Assembly: GCA_049601975.1 (NCBI GenBank)
Contig: JBMYRC010000001.1
Location: forward strand, 62,001 to 126,000
Reading direction: 5' to 3'
From: UBA6544 sp049601975
GTDB lineage: Bacteria; Pseudomonadota; Alphaproteobacteria; UBA8366
Length of the DNA stretch: 64,000 nt
In this document: piece by piece, positions 43,945 to 52,381 of the stretch
Layout: each line of letters opens with the position of its first letter
How positions within the stretch are numbered: the stretch's first letter is position 1
Notes under the pieces: model-generated
Told to the model about the DNA's origin: nothing
Databases searched by the model: none
The model's input: the letters and a program-made list of their open reading frames with translations, nothing else
Made by a program: the position numbers and the translations under genes

Positions 43945-44805
43945 ATGGCAATAGCGCTCAAACCACTCACCCCTCATTTCGGTGTAGAGGTAACGGGTCT
44001 AGATATTAGCCGTGACCTTGGCGATACGGCGTTCGGCGAAATTAGAGCGGCGTTTGATGAATACTCGGTCTTGGTCTTTCCGAACCAGCCGATTGACGAC
44101 ACGCAACAAATCGCCTTCAGCGAGCGGTTCGGAATCCTGGAAGGGACGCGGGCGCTCAATCCGGGGGCCGGCACTGCATTTGCGCGTCAATCTAACCTCG
44201 ATATCAAGACTGGCGAGGCGATTCCGGCAGATGATCGGCGGATGTTCTATCAGAAAGCAAATATGCTGTGGCACTCGGATAGCACGTTTAAGGCGGTGCC
44301 GTCGCTTTGCTCCGTCCTCTCGGCACGAGAAATACCGCCGGCCGGTGGTGCCACTGAGTTTGCCTCTACCCGTGTCGCGTATGATGAGCTGACGGATGAT
44401 GAGAAGTCGACGTTCGAGGACCTGACGATCGAGCATGATTTCGTTTTTTCGCGCGGTACTGTCGGCTTCACTATGTCTGAGGACGAAGCCGCGATGTTTC
44501 CGGCTGTCCAGCATGCGTTGGTGCGAACCAACGGGGGGAACGGACGGCGCTCGCTGATGATCGGCGCCCATGCGAAATCCGTTATTGGCAGAACGGAGGC
44601 GCGGGGCCGGGTGCTACTGGACGATCTCCTCACGCGTGTGACCGCTCCCGATAAAATTTATCGCCACGATTGGCACGACCATGATGTGGTGGTGTGGGAC
44701 AACCAAGCCGTCTTGCACCGAGCGACCCCTTACGATGCGCAAAATCATCGTCGTCTCATGCAGCGGACAACGATTTCCAGCGGAATTCCTGCTGTCCCCG
44801 CTTGA
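43945..44805 (+). CDS. TauD/TfdA family Fe(II)/2-oxoglutarate dioxygenase
   Basis: A 286-residue dioxygenase. The iron ligands are visible as His110-x-Asp112 (LWHSDSTF) and the distal His258 (VLHRATPYD), with the 2-oxoglutarate-binding Arg in RRLMQRTT. The N-terminus FGVEVTGLDISRD is typical of TfdA/TauD. Members hydroxylate sulfonates, aryloxyacetates or carnitine-like compounds; the substrate is unknown. The ATG at 43945 has a GGGGGG ribosome site. A broken paralogue faces it immediately downstream (5 bp apart, convergent). Confidence 0.92.
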   Translation: MAIALKPLTPHFGVEVTGLDISRDLGDTAFGEIRAAFDEYSVLVFPNQPIDDTQQIAFSERFGILEGTRALNPGAGTAFARQSNLDIKTGEAIPADDRRMFYQKANMLWHSDSTFKAVPSLCSVLSAREIPPAGGATEFASTRVAYDELTDDEKSTFEDLTIEHDFVFSRGTVGFTMSEDEAAMFPAVQHALVRTNGGNGRRSLMIGAHAKSVIGRTEARGRVLLDDLLTRVTAPDKIYRHDWHDHDVVVWDNQAVLHRATPYDAQNHRRLMQRTTISSGIPAVPA

Positions 44806-44810
44806 GCGAA

Positions 44811-45868
44811 TTATTGTTCTGCTGCCAGCAGGTCTGCGTCAGTGTGATTGTGGATGACCGCACCACCTCGATGTCTCGTATTGAACCTTCCCGTGAAATT
44901 CTCCGCGAAAGGGCGGCCGGAACAAAGATTGAGCCATAATCTGAGAAGCAATCGTTGGCGTTCTGGTGTCTCCCAATCTTCGAAGGGGGTACGGGCGTGC
45001 AAAACCGTATAGTTATTCATCATCAGAATATCGCCCGGCTCTAGCATGAATTCGAACCGAATATTTGGCGCCATTGCCGGCTCCTCGATATAGGGAAGGG
45101 CATCTCTCTCTAATGACGATAATGTGCCTCCTATTTTTTCCTGCGCCGTGGCGATGGCCTTGGAGTTGAGACAACAGCTCAGCTTTCCTGCGAAATGGCT
45201 GAAGACCGGAATTGCAATATCCGTGACCTCGTCAAACTTTCCGGTCGGACCTTATCCGCGCACGTCGTGGTGTAAGCCTCTACAAAGTGGGGCGAGGAAT
45301 TCCGGATGATTTACAAAGATATTGTTGTAAATCGCGGCAGCGCTGGCAACTCGGCTTAGGTCGCCGATTATGCCTGACGGACGCAGAGCAGTCATGTCAG
45401 ATCGCTAAGGTCGTTGTGAAACCCCAAATGCGACGACGTGGCGTAGGCACGAATATTGACCGCGTCATAACTATGACCTCGGCTCAGGACCTCGTTAATG
45501 CGGCGGCCTTCATAATTTGTTTTCTCCCAAGTATCGGCCAAGCCCCCAGTAGGCGTCGTAAAGTGAAGCTTTATCAGACATTTCGACCGGAAACCCGCGA
45601 ACGACTAAAAAGCCGCGGCCATTTTCTATTTCATCGGTCCAAGCATCAATGCTGCGAGACAAATGCGGCAGCGGAAAATCTGTTTGCTCAACCGCATATC
45701 CCGTTTTTCGGTTGCGCTTCACCTCGTCAAGGGCGTCTTTGATTTCGGTCACGCCTTCCGCTGATAAATGCACGATCGAATCGTCTATGTGGCTCCGTCT
45801 GTGTGGCTCATTTCTTCTGCTAACCAGATGGATGGCCCAGTTATAGAATTTGGTTCGACTACAGTCAT
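44811..45868 (-). pseudogene. Broken TauD/TfdA-family dioxygenase
   Basis: The ancestral ATG (45868, GGAGAA upstream) opens MTVVEPNSITGPSIWLAEEM, but successive parts are in different frames. SIVHLSAEGVTEIKDAL to GRYLGEN is one. NYEGRRINEVLSRGHSYDAVNI to LGFHNDLSDL, with the iron-binding His-x-Asp, is another. ALRPSGIIGDLSRVASAAAIYNNI to HHDVRG is the third. A TAA then replaces a sense codon in the RG-GP junction, and the C-terminal part (EPGDILMMNNYTVLHARTPFED, with the distal His) finishes at 44811. At least three frameshifts and one stop make it non-functional. Confidence 0.85.
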
Positions 45869-45992
45869 TTCTCCAGCCTCGGTAAATTGGTCAGAGCACA
45901 GAAAACATATGTTAAAGGGATACTAGCATTGCCAATTGCCATATCGATGCACAGATATCTGCGTAGGCTCTTTCCGAACATAGGGGATGAAG

Positions 45993-46304
45993 ATGGCCAA
46001 GGAAATCGATGAGAAGACACAAACCGAGCTTGAGGCTGCGGCGTTCCGCACCTTGGTGGCGCATTTGCGCGACCGGACCGATGTTCAGAATATCGATTTG
46101 ATGAATCTCTCGGGGTTCTGCCGCAACTGTCTGTCGAAATGGTATACGGCTGCTGCGAAAGAAAAGGGCGTTGAACTTGAGTATGAAGAGGCGCGCGAAA
46201 TCGTTTATGGAATGCCCTATAGCGATTGGAAGGCGAAGCACCAAACGGAAGCCTCCGCCGATCAGATTGATAAATTCAAGGAGGCTAATCCCGAGCATAA
46301 ATAG
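45993..46304 (+). CDS. DUF1244 domain protein
   Basis: A 103-residue small cytoplasmic protein of the DUF1244 family, widespread in alpha- and gammaproteobacteria and of unknown function. The conserved core is LMNLSGFCRNCLSKWYTAAA, with a Cys pair (C-x-x-C) that may bind metal, followed by YEEAREIVYGMPYSDWKAKHQ. The ATG at 45993 has AGGGGA five bases upstream; an ATG two codons earlier lies directly against that site. It stands alone: upstream is a dioxygenase pseudogene and downstream a CRP-like palindrome. Confidence 0.9.
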   Translation: MAKEIDEKTQTELEAAAFRTLVAHLRDRTDVQNIDLMNLSGFCRNCLSKWYTAAAKEKGVELEYEEAREIVYGMPYSDWKAKHQTEASADQIDKFKEANPEHK

Positions 46305-46347
46305 TATGGGTTTGCCTTATATGCGAAGTATAACCAAAAGATGCCTT

Positions 46348-46377
46348 AATTGGTTGTGACGATTGTCACATCCAATT
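46348..46377 (+). promoter_or_regulatory. CRP/FNR-family operator-like palindrome with class II promoter spacing
   Basis: The two 13-base arms AATTGGTTGTGAC and GTCACATCCAATT are inverted repeats with one mismatch around GATT. The core TGTGA-N6-TCACA (46355-46370) is the exact CRP half-site pair. A -10-like TATACT lies at 46393-46398, putting the predicted start near 46405 and the operator centre (46362.5) about 42 bases upstream, the classical class II activator position. As RNA it could also act as a hairpin after the DUF1244 gene, but no T run follows. No intact gene lies downstream. Confidence 0.55.
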
Positions 46378-46459
46378 ACGGGCGATTGTGTCTATACTCT
46401 GTCTTTATCATGAGCCCGCTCCGCAGAATGCAGGTGGTGGGCGGTTGCATGTAAATTTA

Positions 46460-46726
46460 ATGCGTAGAGTCGACGGTAGGAGCGTGGTCGCGGAAGTTGA
46501 TCACTTTATCGGAGTTGTTGGGGACGGCACTCTGAAACCATCCGAAACCACAAGATAAATGCCGTCGTTTCTGTAAGCATTATGTTTCCATGCAACGGAA
46601 TTACACTATGACGAACAGCTAATTATCGAAAGAGGACGCATATACTTCGTTTGTCCCATGGAAGAGGATGACCGCGGCGATCGTGCCCGTGCTGCGCTAA
46701 CCAATATTAGACTGAAAATGCTCTAG
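46460..46726 (+). pseudogene. Unidentified decayed reading frame downstream of the CRP-like site
   Basis: One frame reads MRRVDGRSVVAEVDHFIGVV to ETTR, then TAA (46556-46558), MPSFL, TAA (46574-46576), and then 49 residues including HYDEQLIIERGRIYFVCP to a TAG at 46724-46726. The protein-like composition across two stops in one frame suggests a gene of about 80 codons inactivated by nonsense changes. I do not recognise the family. The last codons overlap the end of the convergent phytanoyl-CoA dioxygenase gene. The other parts of 46305-46722 show an inverted repeat (GACGGCA at 46523-46529 with TGCCGTC at 46560-46566) and nothing else. Confidence 0.3.
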
Positions 46727-47574
46727 TTGTCCCACCGACCCTGAGCATGCCATTCAATTTGTTCAGCATAGCCGAAATTGTAACTAAACCGGCTTTTTGC
46801 GAGTTCGAGCGCATCCCGCTCATCGTCACCGATTGGAAATGGTTCATGGACGAAGTTACCATATCGGTCCTCGCCGCGCACCAACATCGCGCGCTGTGGC
46901 GTGGTGCCGATATGACAAACGGACGCCGGTATGTAGCTGATCCCGTATCCGATCCGACGGTTTTTTGAAGTGTTCGGCGGTGAGCTGTGAATGCAGAGCG
47001 TGTGATGCAATGAGAATTCACCCATTTTCAGTCGACCGCGCACGGTGTGCCCTTTGTCGAACCGTTCTGAAATGGTTTGCCCTCCGCCATTGATACTGTT
47101 TGGGTCGGCGTTGGCTTTGTGCTGATAGAGCCGGGCGGCTCCTTCTTCGGGCACGAATTCCATGCAACCAGATGATTCTGATGCATCACTGAGCGCGACC
47201 CAAGCAGTGATGTGGTCATGCGGCCGCAATCCAAAATAAGTGGCGTCTTGATGCCACATCGTAATCGACGATGTTTCTGGCTCTTTTATGAAGAACGTAC
47301 TCGTCCAAACCAGGATATCGGGACCGATGATATCTTCGACTGCGTCAAGAATGGCAGGATGGCGAGCGATGTCGCAAGCCCAAGGCAAGCGGACATGCAA
47401 TTTGTAGCGTTCCTCGCGGCCGGCCGCCGTTAATGGAGCGCCTAATTTCCCCTCGTACGCTTCCAAATCAGTACGCGCTGCCGCCGCATGCTCGCGGCTG
47501 ATACCATCGACGGGGAAACAGTAGCCTTCCCGACGGTAGGTTTTGATTTGTTGCGGTGTGAGTTTGCTAGCCAT
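46723..47574 (-). CDS. Phytanoyl-CoA dioxygenase (PhyH) family protein
   Basis: A 283-residue Fe(II)/2-oxoglutarate enzyme. The His-x-Asp motif lies in MWHQDATYFGL, the distal His in SLHHTLCIHSSPPN, and the 2-oxoglutarate-binding Arg probably in NRRIGYGISYI. It starts SKLTPQQIKTYRREGY, the usual N-terminal helix of PhyH proteins. The ATG at 47574 has AGGA seven bases upstream; an ATG two codons earlier is possible. It diverges from the molybdenum hydroxylase gene (138 bp). The substrate is unknown; bacterial relatives act on varied small molecules. Confidence 0.92.
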   Translation of the reverse strand: MASKLTPQQIKTYRREGYCFPVDGISREHAAAARTDLEAYEGKLGAPLTAAGREERYKLHVRLPWACDIARHPAILDAVEDIIGPDILVWTSTFFIKEPETSSITMWHQDATYFGLRPHDHITAWVALSDASESSGCMEFVPEEGAARLYQHKANADPNSINGGGQTISERFDKGHTVRGRLKMGEFSLHHTLCIHSSPPNTSKNRRIGYGISYIPASVCHIGTTPQRAMLVRGEDRYGNFVHEPFPIGDDERDALELAKSRFSYNFGYAEQIEWHAQGRWDN

Positions 47575-47712
47575 CGCCATATCCTACAGCTCTTGATAAA
47601 AGAGGTGTAGCCCAAATGAAGTTGGAATGTAGCTTTGGCAAATCGTATGTGATTGACTAATTTGTGATACTCAACACTAAGAATCGGCACTTGCCCTTAA
47701 GGAGCAAAAGAT

Positions 47713-50064
47713 TTGTCTGCAGCCTTAGATGATTCGTTTGAAAAATATGCTATCGGCCAATCCGTCACACGCGCGGAAGACCCCCGTTTGTTGCAGGGTT
47801 TGGGCAAGTTTACCGATGATATAAATTTGGATGGGCAGGCTTATGCCTATGTCTTCCGGTCGCCGTATGCGCACGCGAAAATCAAGTGTCTCGATGTAAG
47901 TGCGGCCAAAAACGCTCCCGGTGTCCTGACCATTATGACGGCCGCCGAATTGGAAAGCGCTGGCGTAAAACCGCTTCCTTGCGCCTTGCCGGTGAAAAAC
48001 CGGGACGGCTCGCCGATGATCAAACCGCCGCGCCCGTCGTTGGCTGTCGATCGAATTCGCTTTATGGGCGAAGCCGTGGCCATGGTGGTTGCCGAGACAT
48101 TAAGCGAAGCGCGAGATGCCTCGGAACTGATCGAGCTTGAGGTCGAGGAATTGGGGAGCGTGACCGATTGTGTCACCGCCGCCGAAGAGAGTGCGCCTTT
48201 GCTGCACGATGAAGCTACGAAGAACACCTGTCTTGATTGGGAATATGGCGACCGCCCGGCGGTGGAGGCGGCGATCGCGGCTGCCCACCACGTGACGAAA
48301 TTACGCCTGCGGAACAACCGAGTCCATGTCTCTGCGATGGAACCGCGCGCGGCGATTGCTGAATTCGATCCGGCGACAGACCGCTACACTTTGCATGCAC
48401 CGAGCCAAGGGGTGTTTGGGCTGACCGGTGGTCTTGCCAATGTCATGGGTGTGGAACGCGAGAAGATGCATGTCTTCACCAATGATGTCGGCGGATCGTT
48501 CGGCATGAAGGGAGCACCCTATCCGGAATACCCACCATTGTTCTTGGCGGCGAAGGAACTCAGCCGGCCGGTCAAGTGGTGCGACGACCGCAGCGGCAGC
48601 ATGGTGTCCGATCAGCATGGCCGCGACAGTTGGGCCGAGGCTACGCTAGCGTTCGATGCGGAGGGTCATATTTTGGCTGGCCGGGTTGAAGTGCAGTGCA
48701 ATGTGGGGGCCTATCTCACGGGCGTTGGCCCGTCGATGCACACGCGAAACGTCGCGCGAAATTTCCCGGGTGTCTATCGCATTACAAAGTTCCATGCGCA
48801 TACTTTCGCGCGGTTCACGAATACGACGCCGATTGGCGCTTATCGGGGGGCGGGTCGTCCGGAAGGTGCCTATTATGTCGAGCGCATGATGGATACCGCG
48901 GCCCGCGAGTTGGGGCTCGACCGGCGTGAGATTCGTCGCCGCAATATGATTACGCCGGCGGAAATCCCCTTCGATGCGGTCTCTGAGCTGACTTATGATT
49001 CCGGCGATTTTCCGGCCGTTTTCAAATCTGGATTAAAGGCTGCCGATTGGGATGGTTTTGACATCCGACGAGCGGAGTCCGAAGCACGCGGAAAGATTAG
49101 AGGTTTGGGCCTGGCTGCCTATCTCGAGGTGACCGGACCGCAAGCAACCGAGATGGGAGAACTTCGCTTCAACGATGACGGGTCCGTGACAATGGTATCC
49201 GGGTCGCTCAATTATGGCCAAGGCCACCATTCCACGTTTGCGCAGATAGTCCACACGGCAACTGGCATTCCTTTCGATCGCTTAGACCTCATTCAAGGGG
49301 ATAGCGATCAACTGATCGCGGGTGGAGGGACCGGCGGCTCAAAAACAGTCATCGCGGCGGGAACTTTACTGGTGCACGCCTCGGAGATGGTGATCGAGAA
49401 TGGCCGCAAGCTCTCTGCGCATGTCTTGGAAGCATCGGAGGCGGATATTGAGTTCGAGAAAGGAACTTTCCGGATTGCTGGAACCGATCGCTCGATTGAC
49501 ATCATGTCGTTGTCTGAAGAAGTGCGATCGATGAAATCGAAAGGGACGCTGCCGGAAGATTTGCCGCAAGGGTTGGACGCGCTGCTAAAGGAAGAAACGG
49601 CGCCGTCGGCCTTTCCGAACGGCTGCCATGTAGCGGAAATAGAAATCGAACCAGATACCGGTGAAGTCGAAGTCGTCCGTTATTCGGTGGTGGATGATTT
49701 TGGCACTTTAATCAATCCGATGCTGGTTGAAGGACAAGTTCACGGCGGCGTGGTTCAAGGTATGGGGCAAGCGCTGATGGAGAATACAGTCTATGACGAC
49801 GCGGGTCAGCTTATCGCCGGTTCCTACATGGATTATACAATGCCGCGCGCGGATAATGTTCCGCATTTCGAATTCGGTTCACATCCTGTCCCCGCAACGA
49901 CCAATCCACTCGGTGCGAAAGGCTGCGGTGAGGCGGGGACCACCGGCGCACTGCCGGCGGTGATGAACGCCATTGTCGACGCGCTGAACCGTGAGAAGGG
50001 GGTCGATCATATCGATATGCCCGCAACATCGGAGCGGATATGGAAAGTGTTGAACGAGGCTTAG
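47713..50064 (+). CDS. Molybdenum hydroxylase large subunit (xanthine dehydrogenase/aldehyde oxidase family), orphan
   Basis: A 783-residue molybdopterin-binding subunit with the N-terminal a/b hammerhead (GQSVTRAEDPRLLQGLGKFTDD) and molybdopterin domains. The loop AYRGAGRPEGAYYVERMMD is of the aldehyde/xanthine type rather than the CO-dehydrogenase CSFR type. The catalytic Glu740 lies in GCGEAGTTGALPAV. The start is TTG with a strong AAGGAG ribosome site. The iron-sulfur and FAD subunits normally encoded beside it are absent, and no fused domains are present. They must be supplied from elsewhere, or it works with another electron carrier. Confidence 0.92.
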   Translation: MSAALDDSFEKYAIGQSVTRAEDPRLLQGLGKFTDDINLDGQAYAYVFRSPYAHAKIKCLDVSAAKNAPGVLTIMTAAELESAGVKPLPCALPVKNRDGSPMIKPPRPSLAVDRIRFMGEAVAMVVAETLSEARDASELIELEVEELGSVTDCVTAAEESAPLLHDEATKNTCLDWEYGDRPAVEAAIAAAHHVTKLRLRNNRVHVSAMEPRAAIAEFDPATDRYTLHAPSQGVFGLTGGLANVMGVEREKMHVFTNDVGGSFGMKGAPYPEYPPLFLAAKELSRPVKWCDDRSGSMVSDQHGRDSWAEATLAFDAEGHILAGRVEVQCNVGAYLTGVGPSMHTRNVARNFPGVYRITKFHAHTFARFTNTTPIGAYRGAGRPEGAYYVERMMDTAARELGLDRREIRRRNMITPAEIPFDAVSELTYDSGDFPAVFKSGLKAADWDGFDIRRAESEARGKIRGLGLAAYLEVTGPQATEMGELRFNDDGSVTMVSGSLNYGQGHHSTFAQIVHTATGIPFDRLDLIQGDSDQLIAGGGTGGSKTVIAAGTLLVHASEMVIENGRKLSAHVLEASEADIEFEKGTFRIAGTDRSIDIMSLSEEVRSMKSKGTLPEDLPQGLDALLKEETAPSAFPNGCHVAEIEIEPDTGEVEVVRYSVVDDFGTLINPMLVEGQVHGGVVQGMGQALMENTVYDDAGQLIAGSYMDYTMPRADNVPHFEFGSHPVPATTNPLGAKGCGEAGTTGALPAVMNAIVDALNREKGVDHIDMPATSERIWKVLNEA

Positions 50065-50084
50065 TGGCTGAGAAAAATTTATTT

Positions 50085-50111
50085 ATGGAGGAGGCGAGGT
50101 CAAACCTCCAT
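50085..50111. other. Weak hairpin after the molybdenum hydroxylase gene
   Basis: ATGGAGG at 50085-50091 pairs with CCTCCAT at 50105-50111 around a 13-base loop. It lies 21 bases after the stop. No T tract follows on the plus strand; an A/T-rich stretch lies on the other side. It may be a weak terminator. Confidence 0.3.
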
Positions 50112-50238
50112 CGCCCCATGTCTTACACTCAACATACTAGATAAAAAATGATTCCAATTTTGGTTATCATTATCCCTTTGGGTTAGAGAAGAGGCGCCAA
50201 AAATCTCTCTCCTGAATTCCCGAAAGGAGGTTGCAAAA

Positions 50239-50361
50239 ATGGCTCCACCGGACAGTACGGGCTAAATATTCGAGCTATCAAAAACGCATCTGGTCTTTGA
50301 TCGGGAGGCTTGGGAAAAGCCCACAAAGGGTAGGCTTCGTCCAGGCGACGGGGCCTTTTGA
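50239..50361 (+). other. Possible short or decayed reading frame with strong ribosome site
   Basis: An AGGAGG site eight bases before ATG (50239) opens an eight-codon frame (MAPPDSTG, TAA at 50263-50265). The same frame then continues with 31 codons (IFELSKTHLVFDREAWEKPT onward) to TGA at 50359. It could be a short leader peptide, or a small gene broken by TAA. I do not recognise it. The rest of 50065-50376 shows no gene. Confidence 0.25.
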
Positions 50362-50376
50362 TGATGCTGGCAATAG

Positions 50377-51138
50377 CTATTCTTTTTGGATGCCGACAGA
50401 AACGAAGCCGCCGTCGACGAACAGTATGTGTCCATTTACGTAAGCAGCCTGCTCGCCGGCAAGATAGGTTGCCGCATCCGCCATCTCCTCGACCTTGCCA
50501 TAGCGGCCTAGAGGGATGAGATCCAGATACGCCTGCCGGGTGGCATCGGAGTGGGCAACCGCGGTGAGCGGTGTATCAACGGGCCCGGGGCCGACAGCGT
50601 TGACGGTGACACCTTGGGATCCGAGTTCCAGCGCCATTTGTTTGGTCAATCCGATCACCGCGAACTTGGAAACACCGTAGCCGGTTCGCCCGACTCCCGC
50701 GCGTTCGCCTGAAATCGATGCGATATTGACGATCCGGCCATAACCTTTATCGACCATGACCCGGCCCGCATGTTGGCCGCAAAACATGGTGCCTTCCAGA
50801 TTAACCGCCATGATTTGTTTGAATTCGCTCGGTTCCGCATCCAGGAAAGTCATGTGCTTACTGGTGCCGGCGCTGTTTACTAGTATGTCGACGGTGCCGA
50901 ATTCTTCGACCGTGCGCTCGACAAGCACGCCTGCCGCGTCGTAATCCGTGACGTCCAATTGATGCGCAATAGCCTTCGTTTGACCCTTGCGAATTTCCTC
51001 GGCAACCGTCTCCGCGTTGTCGCCGTTGATATCTGCGAGGACCACACTGGCACCTTCTTGTGCGAACCTTTTGGCGATTCCCGCGCCCAATCCGCTACCA
51101 CCCCCAGTGACGATGGCGACACGATCTTTTAACCGCAT
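50377..51138 (-). CDS. SDR family NAD(P)-dependent oxidoreductase
   Basis: A 253-residue short-chain dehydrogenase. It has the cofactor motif TGGGSGLGAGIAKRF, the DVTD adenine contact, NSAGTSKH, catalytic Ser in IVNIASISGE and Tyr-x3-Lys in TGYGVSKFAVIG. The position after beta-2 is acidic (ADINGDN), which favours NAD. It resembles 3-oxoacyl-ACP reductase/glucose dehydrogenase-like members, with unknown substrate. The ATG has GAGGACC upstream. It is divergent from the amidohydrolase gene across 117 bp that must contain both promoters. Confidence 0.92.
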   Translation of the reverse strand: MRLKDRVAIVTGGGSGLGAGIAKRFAQEGASVVLADINGDNAETVAEEIRKGQTKAIAHQLDVTDYDAAGVLVERTVEEFGTVDILVNSAGTSKHMTFLDAEPSEFKQIMAVNLEGTMFCGQHAGRVMVDKGYGRIVNIASISGERAGVGRTGYGVSKFAVIGLTKQMALELGSQGVTVNAVGPGPVDTPLTAVAHSDATRQAYLDLIPLGRYGKVEEMADAATYLAGEQAAYVNGHILFVDGGFVSVGIQKE

Positions 51139-51255
51139 TTTTAGGTCCTCTAAAATTTCTCTTCCCGAAGATAGGTATGGGGCCGGACTTCTGGGGCAAC
51201 CGCTCTAAATTCCTTCTCTGACACGCCAAAACCCTTACAGGGGAGCAAAAACACC

Positions 51256-52359
51256 ATGGCCAAGCGCCCGATTTCTGCGGATTCTCACATCACCGAGCCG
51301 CCCAACTGTTACATCGATTATATCGACGCGAAATATAAGGACATCGCGCCACACGTGGTCGACGACCCGAAGCGCGGCGAAATCTATGTCATCGATGGTA
51401 TCGATATCGCGATTCCTTTGAGCCTCGTCGCGGCGGCGGGAAAAGCGCCGTCGGAACTGAGTACCAAAGGTGCTGTGTTTGATAAATTGCATCGTGGCGG
51501 TTGGGATCCAAAAGCACGGGCGGCCGATCAGGACCGCGACGGCGTGGCGGCGGAAATAATTTATCCGTCGGTGGGCATGATGCTTAGCAACCACCCGGAC
51601 TTTGGATATAAACGCGCTTGCTTTGATGCTTATAACCGCTGGCTGCTGGAATTCTGTGAAGGGCTACCAAACCGATTATTCGGGATGCCACAGATTACCA
51701 TGGAAACGCCTGCCTCCGGTATTGAGGAAGTTCGCCGGGCTAAGGAGATGGGCTTTAAGGGCGTCATGCTTGTTGGTCAGCCTGGGCATGAGGATTACCA
51801 TCATCGCGATTATGATCCGTTTTTCGAAGCGGTTGTTGATATGGGAATGCCAATCTGTTTCCACATTCTGACTTCGGGAAAAGATGAAATGCGTACCTAT
51901 CGTGGCCCGAAGATTAATGGGTTTCAGTCCATAATCCGCGGTAACCAGGATATTATCGGCACGTTTATTTTCGGTGGTGTATTCGAGCGGCATCCGAAAT
52001 TGAAACTCGTTTGTGTCGAAGCCGATGCGGGTTGGGCACCGCACTACATGTATCGGATGGACCACGCGTACAAGTATCACCGGTATTGGATGAAATGTGA
52101 CGAGCTGGATCGTCTCCCGAGCGAGTATTTTAAAGAGAATGTCTATATGACGTTCCAAGACGATTGGACGGCGTTTCAACTGCGCGACTTTATGAATGTG
52201 GAACGCCTCATGTGGGCGAATGATTTCCCCCATAGCGATGCAACATGGCCGAACAGTCAGGCGCTGTTGGCTGAACATACGGCTGACATGAGCGAATGGG
52301 AATGTGATCGAATTCTCCATGACAACGTGTCGGAATTATATGGCTTGAATGTCCAATAA
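51256..52359 (+). CDS. Amidohydrolase family protein (amidohydrolase_2 type)
   Basis: A 367-residue TIM-barrel metal hydrolase or decarboxylase. The N-terminal ISADSHITEP holds the start of the metal site (Asp-x-His type rather than HxH), CFHILTSGKDE the middle His, and LMWANDFPHSDATWP the C-terminal Asp. Members of this group hydrolyse or decarboxylate cyclic and aromatic acids. It begins with a GGGGAGCAAAAACACC ribosome site and is followed 22 bp later by a D-aminoacylase-like gene, so the two probably act in one pathway. Confidence 0.9.
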   Translation: MAKRPISADSHITEPPNCYIDYIDAKYKDIAPHVVDDPKRGEIYVIDGIDIAIPLSLVAAAGKAPSELSTKGAVFDKLHRGGWDPKARAADQDRDGVAAEIIYPSVGMMLSNHPDFGYKRACFDAYNRWLLEFCEGLPNRLFGMPQITMETPASGIEEVRRAKEMGFKGVMLVGQPGHEDYHHRDYDPFFEAVVDMGMPICFHILTSGKDEMRTYRGPKINGFQSIIRGNQDIIGTFIFGGVFERHPKLKLVCVEADAGWAPHYMYRMDHAYKYHRYWMKCDELDRLPSEYFKENVYMTFQDDWTAFQLRDFMNVERLMWANDFPHSDATWPNSQALLAEHTADMSEWECDRILHDNVSELYGLNVQ

Positions 52360-52381
52360 CCGCTGAAGCGGGGAGTGCGAT

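Noticed and set aside
45287..45742. A 151-codon plus-strand frame
   Set aside because: It is antisense to the broken TauD/TfdA gene and its translation has no recognisable features.
46348..46377. Rho-independent terminator of the DUF1244 gene
   Set aside because: The stem is strong, but there is no T run after it, and the exact TGTGA-N6-TCACA core with promoter spacing favours an operator.
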